Assembly: GCA_036009105.1 (NCBI GenBank) | Contig: DASYMJ010000231.1 | Span: forward strand, 1-23,584 | From: JAFAVZ01 sp036009105 | GTDB taxonomy: Bacteria; Acidobacteriota; Thermoanaerobaculia; Gp7-AA8 | DNA: 23,584 bases | Reading direction: 5' to 3' | In this document: positions 7,531 to 14,767 of the stretch, piece by piece | Position numbering within the stretch: the stretch's first letter is position 1 | Layout: each line of letters starts with the position of its first letter | Program-made: the position numbers and the translations under genes | The notes under the pieces: generated by a model | The model's database searches: none | What the model saw: only the letters and a program-made list of their open reading frames with translations | What the model was told of the DNA's origin: nothing

Positions 7531-8931
7531 CTACCGCGAGTACTCGTCGATGATCCGCTCGATGGCGCGCCGGCAAACGCGGCAGAAGCCGACCTCGTCG
7601 CGGGTGAACATGATGCAGTCCACCTCCGGGCGATACAGCCCGGTGGCCTGATAGCTCGCCCCTTCGAAGGCGCCCACTTTGCCGGCGTACTTTTGCGAGC
7701 CGAGGAACTTCGTCTCCCACACCAGCTCGCGGCGGAACAGCTCGTCCATCTGCGTCTCGGGGACGTTCGCCTCGCGCAGCTTGCGGCGCTCGGCCTGGTA
7801 CTCCTTGCTGTGCGCCTCGAACGCGGCCTTGTCCCACGGCGTGGGCAGCGGCACGTCCTTGTCGCACATCTCGAACCACTTCGGATGCGCGCCGTTCGCG
7901 GTGACGTTCGGCTCCCACGGCTCGATCAGCTCCACGTTCACGGCGACGTCCGAGGTGTAGTACTCATCCGCCAGGCCGGCGAAGTGATGGCCGAACTCGT
8001 GGACGAAGACGTACTCCGCGAAGCCGGTGTCGACGGCGGCCGTCGCCTGATCGTTGTAGATGCCGCCGCCGCCGTACTGCTTCTCGTTGACGAGGATCTC
8101 CAGGAAGTCGTACGGCGCGGCGGAGGCGACGTCGCGCAGCGCGCGGTTGTCGAGGGTGAGCACGTAGCGCTCGGAGTCGAAGATGTTGTACTCGGCGCTG
8201 ATGGCGGAGCGGCGGTCGTCGCGCGTGCGCGGGCGGTGCACGCCGCTCGCCGCGCCGGGCAGGTCGATCGCCCGCACGTTGAAATCGTTCTTGCGGCCCT
8301 TGAACGGCTCGGTGGCGAACAGCTTGGCCGACAGCCGCTTCACATCCTCATGAAACTTCGGCAGCTGGGCCTCGGTGTACCCCTCGCCGATGATGAGCAG
8401 GTCCACCTTCTCCGCTGCCGGCCCGTTCTCGAACACCGTCCACACCTTGCCCGCCGGCTTCGCGTCCGCCGGATTGACGAAGCGCGAGTTGGGATCGACC
8501 ACCGTCGACCAGATCTGCTGGAACGCGTTCACGCGATCGCGCTTCTTGAGGTTGATCTGCACCGGCTTCTTCGGCCAGGGGAGGCGCAGCGACTCGTGGA
8601 AGGTGCCGGCCCGCTCCTTCGCTTCGTCCGTGGTCTCCCACTCGCCGAACACGGAGGCGAAGCCGCGGGAGAAGATCGGCTGATTCGTCTCCCGGTCGAC
8701 CACCTCGAAGTAGTACTTGCCGAGGTTCGTGGTGTCGAGGAGGCGGGTGCGGGAGCCGGCCCACGGACCGGCCGAGACGACGCGGTCGAGGGCGATGATC
8801 TCCTCGCCCTTGTTGCCGGTGTGGAAGTAGTCGACGCGCATGGTCTTGTCGAGAAAGAGCGTGTCGAAATTCGTCGCGGCGGAGGCCGCGGTCGCGAACA
8901 GAAGCGTCACGAGAATGAAGCGAATGCGCAT
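7531..8931 (-). CDS. Secreted M64 (IgA peptidase) family metallopeptidase
   Basis: Predicted exported zinc endopeptidase of 466 residues. The start at 8931 (MRIRFILVTLLFATAASA) gives a signal peptide; the reading frame runs far upstream only because of high GC. An N-terminal beta domain of about 150 residues is followed by the M64 catalytic domain, recognisable by VDLLIIGEGYTEAQLPKFHEDV and by the zinc site H311-E312-F313-G314-H315 followed by GLADEYY with D322 as probable third ligand. A Cys pair near the C-terminus (GFCRVC) is also present. It ends 10 bases from the convergent zincin-like gene and is divergent from the VWFA-related gene, with 25 bases between the two start codons. Confidence 0.9.
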   Translation of the reverse strand: MRIRFILVTLLFATAASAATNFDTLFLDKTMRVDYFHTGNKGEEIIALDRVVSAGPWAGSRTRLLDTTNLGKYYFEVVDRETNQPIFSRGFASVFGEWETTDEAKERAGTFHESLRLPWPKKPVQINLKKRDRVNAFQQIWSTVVDPNSRFVNPADAKPAGKVWTVFENGPAAEKVDLLIIGEGYTEAQLPKFHEDVKRLSAKLFATEPFKGRKNDFNVRAIDLPGAASGVHRPRTRDDRRSAISAEYNIFDSERYVLTLDNRALRDVASAAPYDFLEILVNEKQYGGGGIYNDQATAAVDTGFAEYVFVHEFGHHFAGLADEYYTSDVAVNVELIEPWEPNVTANGAHPKWFEMCDKDVPLPTPWDKAAFEAHSKEYQAERRKLREANVPETQMDELFRRELVWETKFLGSQKYAGKVGAFEGASYQATGLYRPEVDCIMFTRDEVGFCRVCRRAIERIIDEYSR

Positions 8932-8940
8932 GGTGGCGCG

Positions 8941-8950
8941 ATTGTAAACT
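8941..8950. promoter_or_regulatory. Overlapping divergent -10 boxes
   Basis: On the plus strand TAAACT (8945-8950) ends 6 bases before the ATG at 8957. On the minus strand TACAAT (8946-8941) ends 9 bases before the ATG at 8931. The two hexamers share two base pairs. There is no room for a Shine-Dalgarno leader on either side, so both genes may be read as leaderless mRNAs, and RNA polymerase could serve only one direction at a time. Confidence 0.5.
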
Positions 8951-8956
8951 CGCTTG

Positions 8957-9991
8957 ATGCGACGACTGCTGCTGCTCTTCGCGCTGTTGCTCGCGCTGCC
9001 GGTCCAGGCGCAGCTCGGCGAACAGATCGTGGTGGAGCGGATCATCGTCGATGCGCGCGTCACCGATTCCGGCGGCGAGCCGGTGCTCGATCTGGAAGCG
9101 AAAGACTTCCGCGTGCGCATCGACGGGAAGAACGCCGTCATCGAGTCGGTGGAGTGGATCCCCGAAACGGCCGCCGCGCGCGAGATCGCGAACGGTCCGG
9201 ACGACCGGCAGCAGATCCACGCCTCTCCGTCCGATGTGCCGGCGCTGCGGGGACGGCTGCTCATCTTCCTCTTCCAGACCGACTTCGCGCGCAACGCGGT
9301 GCGCAGCAGCGGGCAGATGAAGTCGCTCATCTACGCCGACAAGCTGCTGGAGACGCTGGAGGAGGACGACCGGGTCGCCGTCTTCTCCTACGACTCGCAT
9401 CTGAAGTTCCGCCTCGACTTCAGCGGCAGCGTGGCGGACATCCACGACGCGTGCGAGAAGTCGCTGCGCATCGACGAGCCGCCGCAACCGCGCGTCGTGC
9501 CGCGCCCCTCGCTCGCCGCGAGTCTGAACCGGGACGACATGCGCAACGCGGCCACGCCGGAGCGCGCCCTGACCGTGCTGGCCAACGCGCTGCGCCCCAT
9601 CCCCGGCACGAAGTCGCTCATCCTCTTCGGCTGGGGCCTGGGGCAGCTGTGGAACCGGCGCGTGGAGATGGGCCGCGACTACGCGATCGCGCGCGGCGCG
9701 CTCGAATCGGCGCGCGTGAGCGTCTTCTCGCTCGACTTCACCGCCGCCGACGGCCACACGCTCGCCGCGGGTCTCGCCACCGCCGCGAAAGACACGGGCG
9801 GCTTCTACGCGGCGCTGCACAACTTCCCGCAGCTGGCCATCGACCGGCTGCAGAAAACGCTGGTCGGCCACTACGAGCTCGAGGTGCGCAAGCCGGAAAC
9901 GAAAGTGACGGGCGTGCACTCCATCAGCGTCGATGTAGTCGGCGTGCGCAATGCGGTAGTGATGGCGCGATCGACGTACGTCGACAAATAG
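8957..9991 (+). CDS. VWFA-related Acidobacterial-domain secreted protein
   Basis: Exported protein of 344 residues; ATG 8957 is preferred over TTG 8954. The signal peptide is MRRLLLLFALLLALPVQAQ. It is followed by the family's N-terminal strand region (VVVERIIVDARVTDSGGEPV, then LEAKDFRVRIDGK), a von Willebrand A-like alpha/beta domain and a C-terminal beta section ending near STYVDK. This matches the TIGR03436 type family, which is strongly expanded in Acidobacteria. The usual DxSxS metal site of VWA domains is not evident: the first strand reads LLIFLFQTDFARN. Its function is unknown; envelope interaction is only a guess. A sigma-54-like promoter for the next gene begins 10 bases after its stop. 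Confidence 0.85.
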   Translation: MRRLLLLFALLLALPVQAQLGEQIVVERIIVDARVTDSGGEPVLDLEAKDFRVRIDGKNAVIESVEWIPETAAAREIANGPDDRQQIHASPSDVPALRGRLLIFLFQTDFARNAVRSSGQMKSLIYADKLLETLEEDDRVAVFSYDSHLKFRLDFSGSVADIHDACEKSLRIDEPPQPRVVPRPSLAASLNRDDMRNAATPERALTVLANALRPIPGTKSLILFGWGLGQLWNRRVEMGRDYAIARGALESARVSVFSLDFTAADGHTLAAGLATAAKDTGGFYAALHNFPQLAIDRLQKTLVGHYELEVRKPETKVTGVHSISVDVVGVRNAVVMARSTYVDK

Positions 9992-10000
9992 CGCGTACGC

Positions 10001-10018
10001 CTCGGCCCGCTACTTGCA
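10001..10018 (+). promoter_or_regulatory. Sigma-54-like -24/-12 promoter
   Basis: GG (10004-10005) and GC (10016-10017) are separated by exactly 10 bases, with TTGCA at the -12 element as in the consensus YTGGCACG-N4-TTGCW. The predicted transcription start near 10029 gives a 20-base leader containing the Shine-Dalgarno site. The -24 part is weaker (TCGGCCC). A similar site stands at 22600-22616. Confidence 0.4.
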
Positions 10019-10027
10019 CACGGTTCG

Positions 10028-10048
10028 TTGCACAAGGAGGTTGTACAA
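10028..10048 (+). promoter_or_regulatory. Hairpin presenting the Shine-Dalgarno sequence in its loop
   Basis: TTGCACAA (10028-10035) and TTGTACAA (10041-10048) can pair at 7 of 8 positions, leaving GGAGG (10036-10040) as the five-base loop directly before the ATG at 10049. It could expose the ribosome-binding site or control access to it. Confidence 0.45.
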
Positions 10049-10414
10049 ATGGCAGCAAAGTACGGGAAGAAATCGCAGGACAAAGTGGAGAAGGCGATGC
10101 ATGAACGCAAACGCGGCACGCTCAAGAGCGGCGGCTCGGGCAAGAAGGTGACGAGCCGCAAGCAGGCCATCGCCATCGGCCTGTCGGAAGCGCGCCGCGA
10201 AGGCGGCAAGGTGCCGAGCAGGAAGGCATCGTCCTCGAAGAAGTCCTCCTCGAAGAAGGCGTCGTCGTCGAAGAAGGGCACCTCATCCAAGAAGGGCACC
10301 TCATCCAAGAAAGCCTCGTCCTCGAAGAAGGCGTCCTCGAAGAAGGCGTCCTCCAAACGCTCCTCGTCGAAAAAGTCCTCCACTTCGAAGAAGCGCTCCT
10401 CCTCGAAGAAGTGA
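10049..10414 (+). CDS. DUF6496 protein with histone-H1-like Ser/Lys/Ala tail
   Basis: Basic protein of 121 residues. Residues 1-56 match the DUF6496 pattern: KYGKKSQDKVEKAMHERKRG, then TLKSGGSGKKVTSRKQAIAI and LSEARREGGKVP. The rest is a low-complexity tail built from SSKK, ASSKK and GTSSKK units, like eukaryotic H1 tails and the bacterial Hc1/AlgP type. Nucleic-acid binding or compaction is likely from charge alone; no direct function is known to me. The start is set by AAGGAGG eight bases upstream. The tail contains a perfect 18-base tandem duplication, so its length may vary between strains. Confidence 0.85.
   Translation: MAAKYGKKSQDKVEKAMHERKRGTLKSGGSGKKVTSRKQAIAIGLSEARREGGKVPSRKASSSKKSSSKKASSSKKGTSSKKGTSSKKASSSKKASSKKASSKRSSSKKSSTSKKRSSSKK
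10271..10306 (+). repeat. Perfect 18-base tandem duplication in the tail
   Basis: AAGAAGGGCACCTCATCC occurs twice head to tail and encodes two KKGTSS units. The absence of any silent difference suggests a recent slippage event. Confidence 0.9.
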
Positions 10415-10421
10415 CCTCCGC

Positions 10422-10523
10422 CGCGTCATCCTGAGCCGCGTAGACAGCGAAGGATCCCCACCTTCAGGCGCAGCCCGAAGTCGGTAGGGTTTCTTCGTCG
10501 TCTTCACGACTCGGGATGACGCG
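10422..10523. repeat. Imperfect long hairpin repeat (CGTCATCCTGAG type)
   Basis: Outer arms 10422-10435 and 10510-10523 are reverse complements at 13 of 14 positions. Inner segments such as GCGAAGGATCCCC and GGGTTTCTTCG pair partly. This resembles a non-coding dispersed element found between genes in many bacteria. It fills the gap between the DUF6496 and DUF2238 genes and reaches into the upstream in-frame ATG at 10516. Confidence 0.75.
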
Positions 10524-10539
10524 TGCACAATGGCGGCAC

Positions 10540-11145
10540 ATGCGCTGGAACGCCGTGCTGCTGACCGCCTTCGCCGCGGTCTTGGTCTGGTCGCTCATCC
10601 GCCCGCACGATTACTTCACCTGGCTCCTGGAAGTCTTCCCGGCCATCATCGGCATCGCGCTGGTGATCGGCACACGGAAGCGCTTTCCTCTCACCCCGCT
10701 CCTCCTCACCCTGCTCACCCTGCATGCCATCATCCTCATGATCGGCGGCCACTACACGTACGCCGAGGTGCCGCTCGGCTTCTGGGTGCAGCGCGCGCTC
10801 GGCATGGCCCGCAATGACTACGACCGCCTCGGCCACTTCGCCCAGGGGTTCGTGCCGGCCATCCTGGCCCGGGAGATCCTCATCCGCCGCAACGTCGTGC
10901 GCGGGCGCGGCTGGCTGTTCGGGATCGTGGTCGCGATCTGCCTCGCCATCAGCGCGGCTTACGAGCTGCTGGAGTGGTCGGTCTCCATCGCCACCGGCTC
11001 GAAAGGCGACGCGTTCCTCGGCACGCAGGGCGACGTGTGGGACACGCAGAAGGACATGGCCACGGCGCTCGCCGGCGCGATCATCGCGCAGCTGGCTTTG
11101 GCCCGCTGGCACGACCGGCAACTCGCAGCCCGCGATAGTCGGTGA
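10540..11145 (+). CDS. DUF2238 (YjdF-like) multi-pass membrane protein
   Basis: Integral membrane protein of 201 residues from ATG 10540; an in-frame ATG at 10516 lies inside the repeat arm, so I prefer the shorter form. About five hydrophobic helices are visible. Family signatures are the segment YDRLGHFAQGFVPAILARE, a helix with ISAAYELLEWS, and the loop FLGTQGDVWDTQKDM. The conserved charged residues within helices (DRLGH, ELLEW, DVWDTQKD) are typical of the family, whose function is unknown. The 3' end overlaps the convergent membrane-protein gene by 65 bases. Confidence 0.88.
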   Translation: MRWNAVLLTAFAAVLVWSLIRPHDYFTWLLEVFPAIIGIALVIGTRKRFPLTPLLLTLLTLHAIILMIGGHYTYAEVPLGFWVQRALGMARNDYDRLGHFAQGFVPAILAREILIRRNVVRGRGWLFGIVVAICLAISAAYELLEWSVSIATGSKGDAFLGTQGDVWDTQKDMATALAGAIIAQLALARWHDRQLAARDSR

Positions 11146-11482
11146 GGAACCAGATGAGCAGCACCAGCAGCCCGATGGCCACGAAGAAATTGCGCGAGCG
11201 GATGCCCGCCGAGAAGCTGGCCAGCCAGGGCAGGATGAGCAGCAGCAGGCCGACCATCATCTCCACCGCGCCGTGCAGCGGAAAGCCGAGGATCTTCATC
11301 ACGCCGAGGGGGAAGCGGGTGACCAGGGTCAGGAGGAGATGCACCACCGCGAGCGCGTAGCAGATCGTGGCCTGCTTGCCGTTGAAGCGCGCCACGGACG
11401 GGCCGGCGAAGAGGAAGATCACCATGGCGTAGTCGATGATGCCGTGGGTCAGGGCTCCGATGCTTCTGTGCATGTGCGTCAT
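11081..11482 (-). CDS. Small four-helix membrane protein, SPW-like
   Basis: Predicted membrane protein of 133 residues, third gene of a minus-strand operon. Its start (MTHMHRSIG) overlaps the stop of the S9 peptidase gene by four bases (ATGA). Four hydrophobic segments form two similar halves; the second contains LLLLILPWLASFS, similar to the SPW repeat of small bacterial membrane proteins. A conserved-looking HGIIDY opens the first helix. The C-terminal tail (GPKPAAR) is encoded opposite the end of the DUF2238 gene. No function can be assigned. Confidence 0.7.
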   Translation of the reverse strand: MTHMHRSIGALTHGIIDYAMVIFLFAGPSVARFNGKQATICYALAVVHLLLTLVTRFPLGVMKILGFPLHGAVEMMVGLLLLILPWLASFSAGIRSRNFFVAIGLLVLLIWFLTDYRGLRVAGRASGPKPAAR

Positions 11483-13404
11483 TCTGCCCGAAAGTGGGCC
11501 TCGTACCACGCGATGGAGCGATCCAGCCAGTCGATGACGTGCTTCGGCTCGCGGATGCCGTGCCCCTCCCGCGGGTAGCGGACGAACACCGTCTCCACAC
11601 CCACATCCTTGAGCGCGACGTAAAACTGCTCGGCCTCGGCGATGGGCACGTCGTTGTCGTTCTCGCCGTGGATGAGCAGCGTCGGCGTCGCGGCGCGCGC
11701 CACGTAGCGCAGCGGCGAGCGCGCCCACAGCTCGTCCATCACCTCGAGCTGGTGCGGGCGATAGCCGTACTCCATCTCCTCGTACTGGTTGTAGTACGTG
11801 GTGTAGTTGTAGCTGACCAGGTTGATGATCGCCGCGGTGGGGATGGCCGCCTTGAAGATGCGGGTCTGGGTGATGAGCCAGGCGGAGAGCTGGCCGCCGT
11901 AGCTGACGCCTTCCACGCCGAGGCGGTTGCGGTCGATCCAGGGGTAGCGGCGTAGCGCGGCGTTCACGCCGTACAACACGTCCTGCGCCTCGTCGCCGTT
12001 CTGGTCGCGGAACACGGCGTCGGCGAAGGCCTGGCCGTAGCCGGTCGAGCCGCGGTAGTTGACCTGCAGCACGGCCCACCCGCGCGCCGCGTAGACCTGA
12101 TGGCGGAAGGTGAAGAGGGAGCCTTGCTGGCCATGCGGGCCGCCGTGGATGACCACGATCAACGGATGCTTCGAGGTCGCCGTCATGCCCAGCGGCCTGG
12201 TGAGGAAGGCCTCCACCTCGAACTTGTGGTCGTTGCTGAGGAAGCGGAAGGATTCCGTCTTGGCCGCCGCCATCTCATTCGGCGCCGTGAGGCGCTTCCC
12301 ATCGACATAGAGCTGCGCCAGATCGTCCGGGGTGGCGAGCGCGTACGCGATGCGGCCCGTCTTCGCTACCGAGTAGGCGTTGACGCGTCCTTCCCCATCG
12401 ACGAGGCGCTCCGCTTTGCCGCCGGTTGCCGGCATGCGCATCAGCCGGGTGTTGCCGCGCTCCTGCAGCGTGAAGTAGATCTGCCTGCCGTCCGCCGACC
12501 AGCTGGCGGCGAGCTGGCGGTTGTCGACGTCCTTGCCGACCTCGCGGCGGTTGGAGCCGTCCGCCTCGACCGTCCAGACGTGCGTGTCCTCCATCGTCGT
12601 CTCCAGGTCGGTCAGGCCGCGCCTCGTGCCGAGGAAGAGGAGGGACTTGCCGTCGGGGGAGTAGCGCGGCTGGTATTCGGCGCTCTCCGTCGCCGTGATG
12701 CGGCGGATCTCGCCGTCCTTCACCCGCACCGCGAAGAGGTCGTAGTTGAAGAACTGGTCTTCATCTTCATCGCGGTTGGAGACGAAGGCGAGCTCGCTGC
12801 CGTCCGGCGACCAGGCGATGGAGTGCTCGTAGTGATGGCCGCTGGTCAGCTGGCGCGTCTGTTTGGTGGCGACGTCATAGAGAAAGATGTGCAGGCGCCG
12901 GTTGTCGTTGAGCCGCGTGTTGCCTTCCGCCAGGTCGGGCTTGTAGAGGAAGCGGCGGAGGACGACCGGATCGCCGCTCACTTCGTCCGTTTCCGGGCCG
13001 GGGGTGGAGGAGACGTACGCGATGGTGCGGCCGTCCGGCGACCAGGCGACGGTCGCTCCTTGCAGTTGCAGCGGGCTGTTCGTGCCTTCGGTCTTGCCGA
13101 CCGTGACGATGCCGCTGCCGTCTTTCTTCGCCAGCTGCAGTCCGTCCGGGCCGTTGAAGGCGAGCCATTCGCCGTCCGGCGACCAGACCGCTCCGGCGGT
13201 CCGATCGGGGAGCTCCTTGCTTGTGCCGCTCGCGATGTCGAGGATGGAGAGCCGTCGGGCCGGCCGCCCTTTCGGCTCGTTGCGCTCGACGGAGTACGCC
13301 ACGAGCTTGCCGTCCGGCGAGATGGCCACCTCCGCGACGCTGCGCAGTTTGTACAGATCGGAGCTCTGCAGCGCGGCCGCGAGCAGGACGGCGGTCAACA
13401 TCAT
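11479..13404 (-). CDS. S9 family prolyl oligopeptidase / acylaminoacyl peptidase
   Basis: Serine peptidase of 641 residues, probably exported (MMLTAVLLAAALQSS is a short signal-like start). The first about 350 residues form a WD40-like/TolB-like propeller with repeated WSPDG and YSPDG segments. The C-terminal alpha/beta hydrolase domain starts with HPLIVVIHGGPHG and carries the triad: nucleophile S501 in GVSYGGQ, D583 in HGENDNDVP and H615 in REGHG. Length and order fit the DPP-IV/acylaminoacyl-peptidase group. The first ATG overlaps the stop of the upstream hydrolase gene (ATGA), with GGAG ten bases before it, so translation is probably coupled. A second ATG follows at 13401. Confidence 0.92.
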   Translation of the reverse strand: MMLTAVLLAAALQSSDLYKLRSVAEVAISPDGKLVAYSVERNEPKGRPARRLSILDIASGTSKELPDRTAGAVWSPDGEWLAFNGPDGLQLAKKDGSGIVTVGKTEGTNSPLQLQGATVAWSPDGRTIAYVSSTPGPETDEVSGDPVVLRRFLYKPDLAEGNTRLNDNRRLHIFLYDVATKQTRQLTSGHHYEHSIAWSPDGSELAFVSNRDEDEDQFFNYDLFAVRVKDGEIRRITATESAEYQPRYSPDGKSLLFLGTRRGLTDLETTMEDTHVWTVEADGSNRREVGKDVDNRQLAASWSADGRQIYFTLQERGNTRLMRMPATGGKAERLVDGEGRVNAYSVAKTGRIAYALATPDDLAQLYVDGKRLTAPNEMAAAKTESFRFLSNDHKFEVEAFLTRPLGMTATSKHPLIVVIHGGPHGQQGSLFTFRHQVYAARGWAVLQVNYRGSTGYGQAFADAVFRDQNGDEAQDVLYGVNAALRRYPWIDRNRLGVEGVSYGGQLSAWLITQTRIFKAAIPTAAIINLVSYNYTTYYNQYEEMEYGYRPHQLEVMDELWARSPLRYVARAATPTLLIHGENDNDVPIAEAEQFYVALKDVGVETVFVRYPREGHGIREPKHVIDWLDRSIAWYEAHFRAE

Positions 13405-14432
13405 GGAAAGTCGTCTCCTTCCCCGAAGTCGAGGATGCGGAAGTTCGGATTGCCCGCCGCGGCGATGGCCAGGCGGAGGTCATCGAGCGGCCGCGTCTCG
13501 CCGTCGTCTCCCAAAGCGAACGTGCCGTAGTGCATGGGGATGCTGGTCTGCGCGCGCAGCACTTTGTGCGCCTCGACCGCTTCCGCCGGATCGACGTGGG
13601 CCGGCTTCATGAACCAGCGCGGCAGGTACGCGCCGATCGGCAGCAACGCAACGCGCACATTCGGGAAGCGCTTGGCGATCTGCGCGAAGTGCGTGCCCCA
13701 GCCGGTGTCGCCCGCGAAGTAGACGTTGCCGGACGGGCCGGAGATCATGAAGCCGCCCCAGAGGTTGGTGTCGCGGTCGGAGAGGCCGCGCGCGCAGAAG
13801 TGCTGGGCCGGAACGAGCGTGACGGTCACTCGTTCCGACACTTTGCTCGCCTGCCACCAATCGAGCTCCATGGCCCGTTCGATGCCGTAGCGCGCCATCA
13901 GCCTGGCGTTGCCGAGCGGGGTGATGATGCGGGGCGCATTCAGGGCACGGAGCGTGGGGACGTCGAGGTGGTCGTAGTGGTTGTGGCTGACCAGCACCGC
14001 GTCGACGGGCGGCAGGTCCTGGAAGCGGATGCCGGGCGGGCGGTGGCGCTTCGGTCCGGCGAGGGGCAGCGGCGAGCAGCGCAGGGACCAGATGGGATCG
14101 GTGAGCAGGTTCACCCCGTCCATCTGCACGAGCAGGGTGGCGTGGTTGACGAAGGTGACGCGCACCCGCCCTCCATCCACCCGCCCCGGCGGCACGAGGC
14201 CCGGCTTCGCATCCACCCACTCCCGCCACCCGCCCCGCTCGCGGGTCAGCTGCCACTTGAGGAAGGAGCCTTCCAGCTGCCGCCGCGGATCGGCGTTGTG
14301 GAAGCGCCTCCCGTCGAAGTGGTCGCTCTCCGGCCCTCCGTAGCGCGGCGCCGCGACGATCATCCGCTCGACGGCGAGACCCAGCGCCGCCGCGCCGGCC
14401 GCGATGGCGGCCCCCTTGACGAGCCGTTTCAT
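13401..14432 (-). CDS. Metallo-beta-lactamase-fold hydrolase, NAPE-PLD/UlaG-like
   Basis: Hydrolase of 343 residues with an N-terminal hydrophobic segment (MKRLVKGAAIAAGAAALGLAVE) that may anchor or export it. The metal-binding motif is H150-N-H152-Y-D154-H155, followed downstream by GDTGWG and a final HYGTF. Together with LLTDPIWS near the N-terminus these mark the group that includes N-acyl-phosphatidylethanolamine phospholipase D and RomA-like proteins. The natural substrate cannot be told. ATG 14432 is chosen; an in-frame GTG at 14450 would add six residues. It is the first gene of the operon with the S9 peptidase and the small membrane protein. Confidence 0.87.
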   Translation of the reverse strand: MKRLVKGAAIAAGAAALGLAVERMIVAAPRYGGPESDHFDGRRFHNADPRRQLEGSFLKWQLTRERGGWREWVDAKPGLVPPGRVDGGRVRVTFVNHATLLVQMDGVNLLTDPIWSLRCSPLPLAGPKRHRPPGIRFQDLPPVDAVLVSHNHYDHLDVPTLRALNAPRIITPLGNARLMARYGIERAMELDWWQASKVSERVTVTLVPAQHFCARGLSDRDTNLWGGFMISGPSGNVYFAGDTGWGTHFAQIAKRFPNVRVALLPIGAYLPRWFMKPAHVDPAEAVEAHKVLRAQTSIPMHYGTFALGDDGETRPLDDLRLAIAAAGNPNFRILDFGEGDDFP

Positions 14433-14453
14433 GGGCCGGTATTGGAGCACAGG

Positions 14454-14482
14454 TTGACGCGACGACCGGGGCGAAATAGACT
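14454..14482 (+). promoter_or_regulatory. Sigma-70-type promoter of the tRNA-Val pair
   Basis: TTGACG (14454-14459), a 17-base spacer and TAGACT (14477-14482) give 5/6 and 4/6 matches to the consensus with ideal spacing. The start of transcription is expected near 14489, about 27 bases before the first tRNA. Confidence 0.65.
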
Positions 14483-14515
14483 CCGGCGCCTGTTCGTTGG
14501 CAGGATACCGATCGT

Positions 14516-14591
14516 AGGCGCTTAGCTCAGTCGGTAGAGCATCACCTTCACACGGTGGGGGTCAGCGGTTCGAGTCCGCTAGCGCCTACCA
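14516..14591 (+). tRNA. tRNA-Val (anticodon CAC)
   Basis: A full cloverleaf of 76 bases: acceptor AGGCGCT/AGCGCCT, D stem GCTC, anticodon stem TCACC/GGTGG with loop TTCACAC, T arm AGCGG-TTCGAGT-CCGCT, and an encoded CCA end. Loop positions 34-36 read CAC, which decodes GUG valine. It is followed by a second tRNA-Val after 10 bases. Confidence 0.95.
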
Positions 14592-14601
14592 ACGATCGCC
14601 C

Positions 14602-14678
14602 AGGCCCTTAGCTCAGCTGGTTAGAGCGCCACCTTGACACGGTGGAGGTCAGCGGTTCGAGTCCGCTAGGGCCTACCA
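14602..14678 (+). tRNA. tRNA-Val (anticodon GAC)
   Basis: A full cloverleaf of 77 bases: acceptor AGGCCCT/AGGGCCT, anticodon stem CCACC/GGTGG with loop TTGACAC, T arm identical to the previous tRNA, and an encoded CCA. Anticodon GAC decodes GUC and GUU valine. The near-identity of the two genes suggests a tandem duplication with anticodon change. Confidence 0.95.
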
Positions 14679-14694
14679 TGCCACGAGCTCTTCG

Positions 14695-14724
14695 CGCCGC
14701 CCGTCCGGGCGGCGTTTTCGTTTT
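14695..14724 (+). terminator. Rho-independent terminator after the tRNA pair
   Basis: CGCCGCCCG (14695-14703) pairs perfectly with CGGGCGGCG (14706-14714), followed by TTTTCGTTTT. No T-run is found on the other strand, so it serves the tRNA transcript and not the convergent radical SAM gene. Confidence 0.9.
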
Positions 14725-14767
14725 GCTGGGCGGAGCAGGCAGGCCGCCTTCTCGATCGTGGGCAGGA

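Noticed and set aside
7504..10104. An 866-residue open frame on the plus strand
   Set aside because: It covers the M64 gene antisense and the VWFA-related gene out of frame; both real proteins have signal peptides and family motifs.
10214..10414. Short regular repeats as a possible CRISPR array
   Set aside because: Units are coding, in frame (SSKK), with no spacers and no cas genes.
10516..10539. Start of the DUF2238 protein at 10516
   Set aside because: The first codons lie in the right arm of the 10422-10523 repeat and add polar residues before the first helix; ATG 10540 is more plausible.
12100..13530. Open frame opposite the S9 peptidase
   Set aside because: Shadow frame; the minus strand has the complete catalytic triad and propeller repeats.
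14602..14678. Reading the second tRNA as tRNA-Asp or another GAC-codon tRNA
   Set aside because: GAC is in anticodon position 34-36 of the loop TTGACAC, so it decodes valine codons GUC/GUU, not aspartate.
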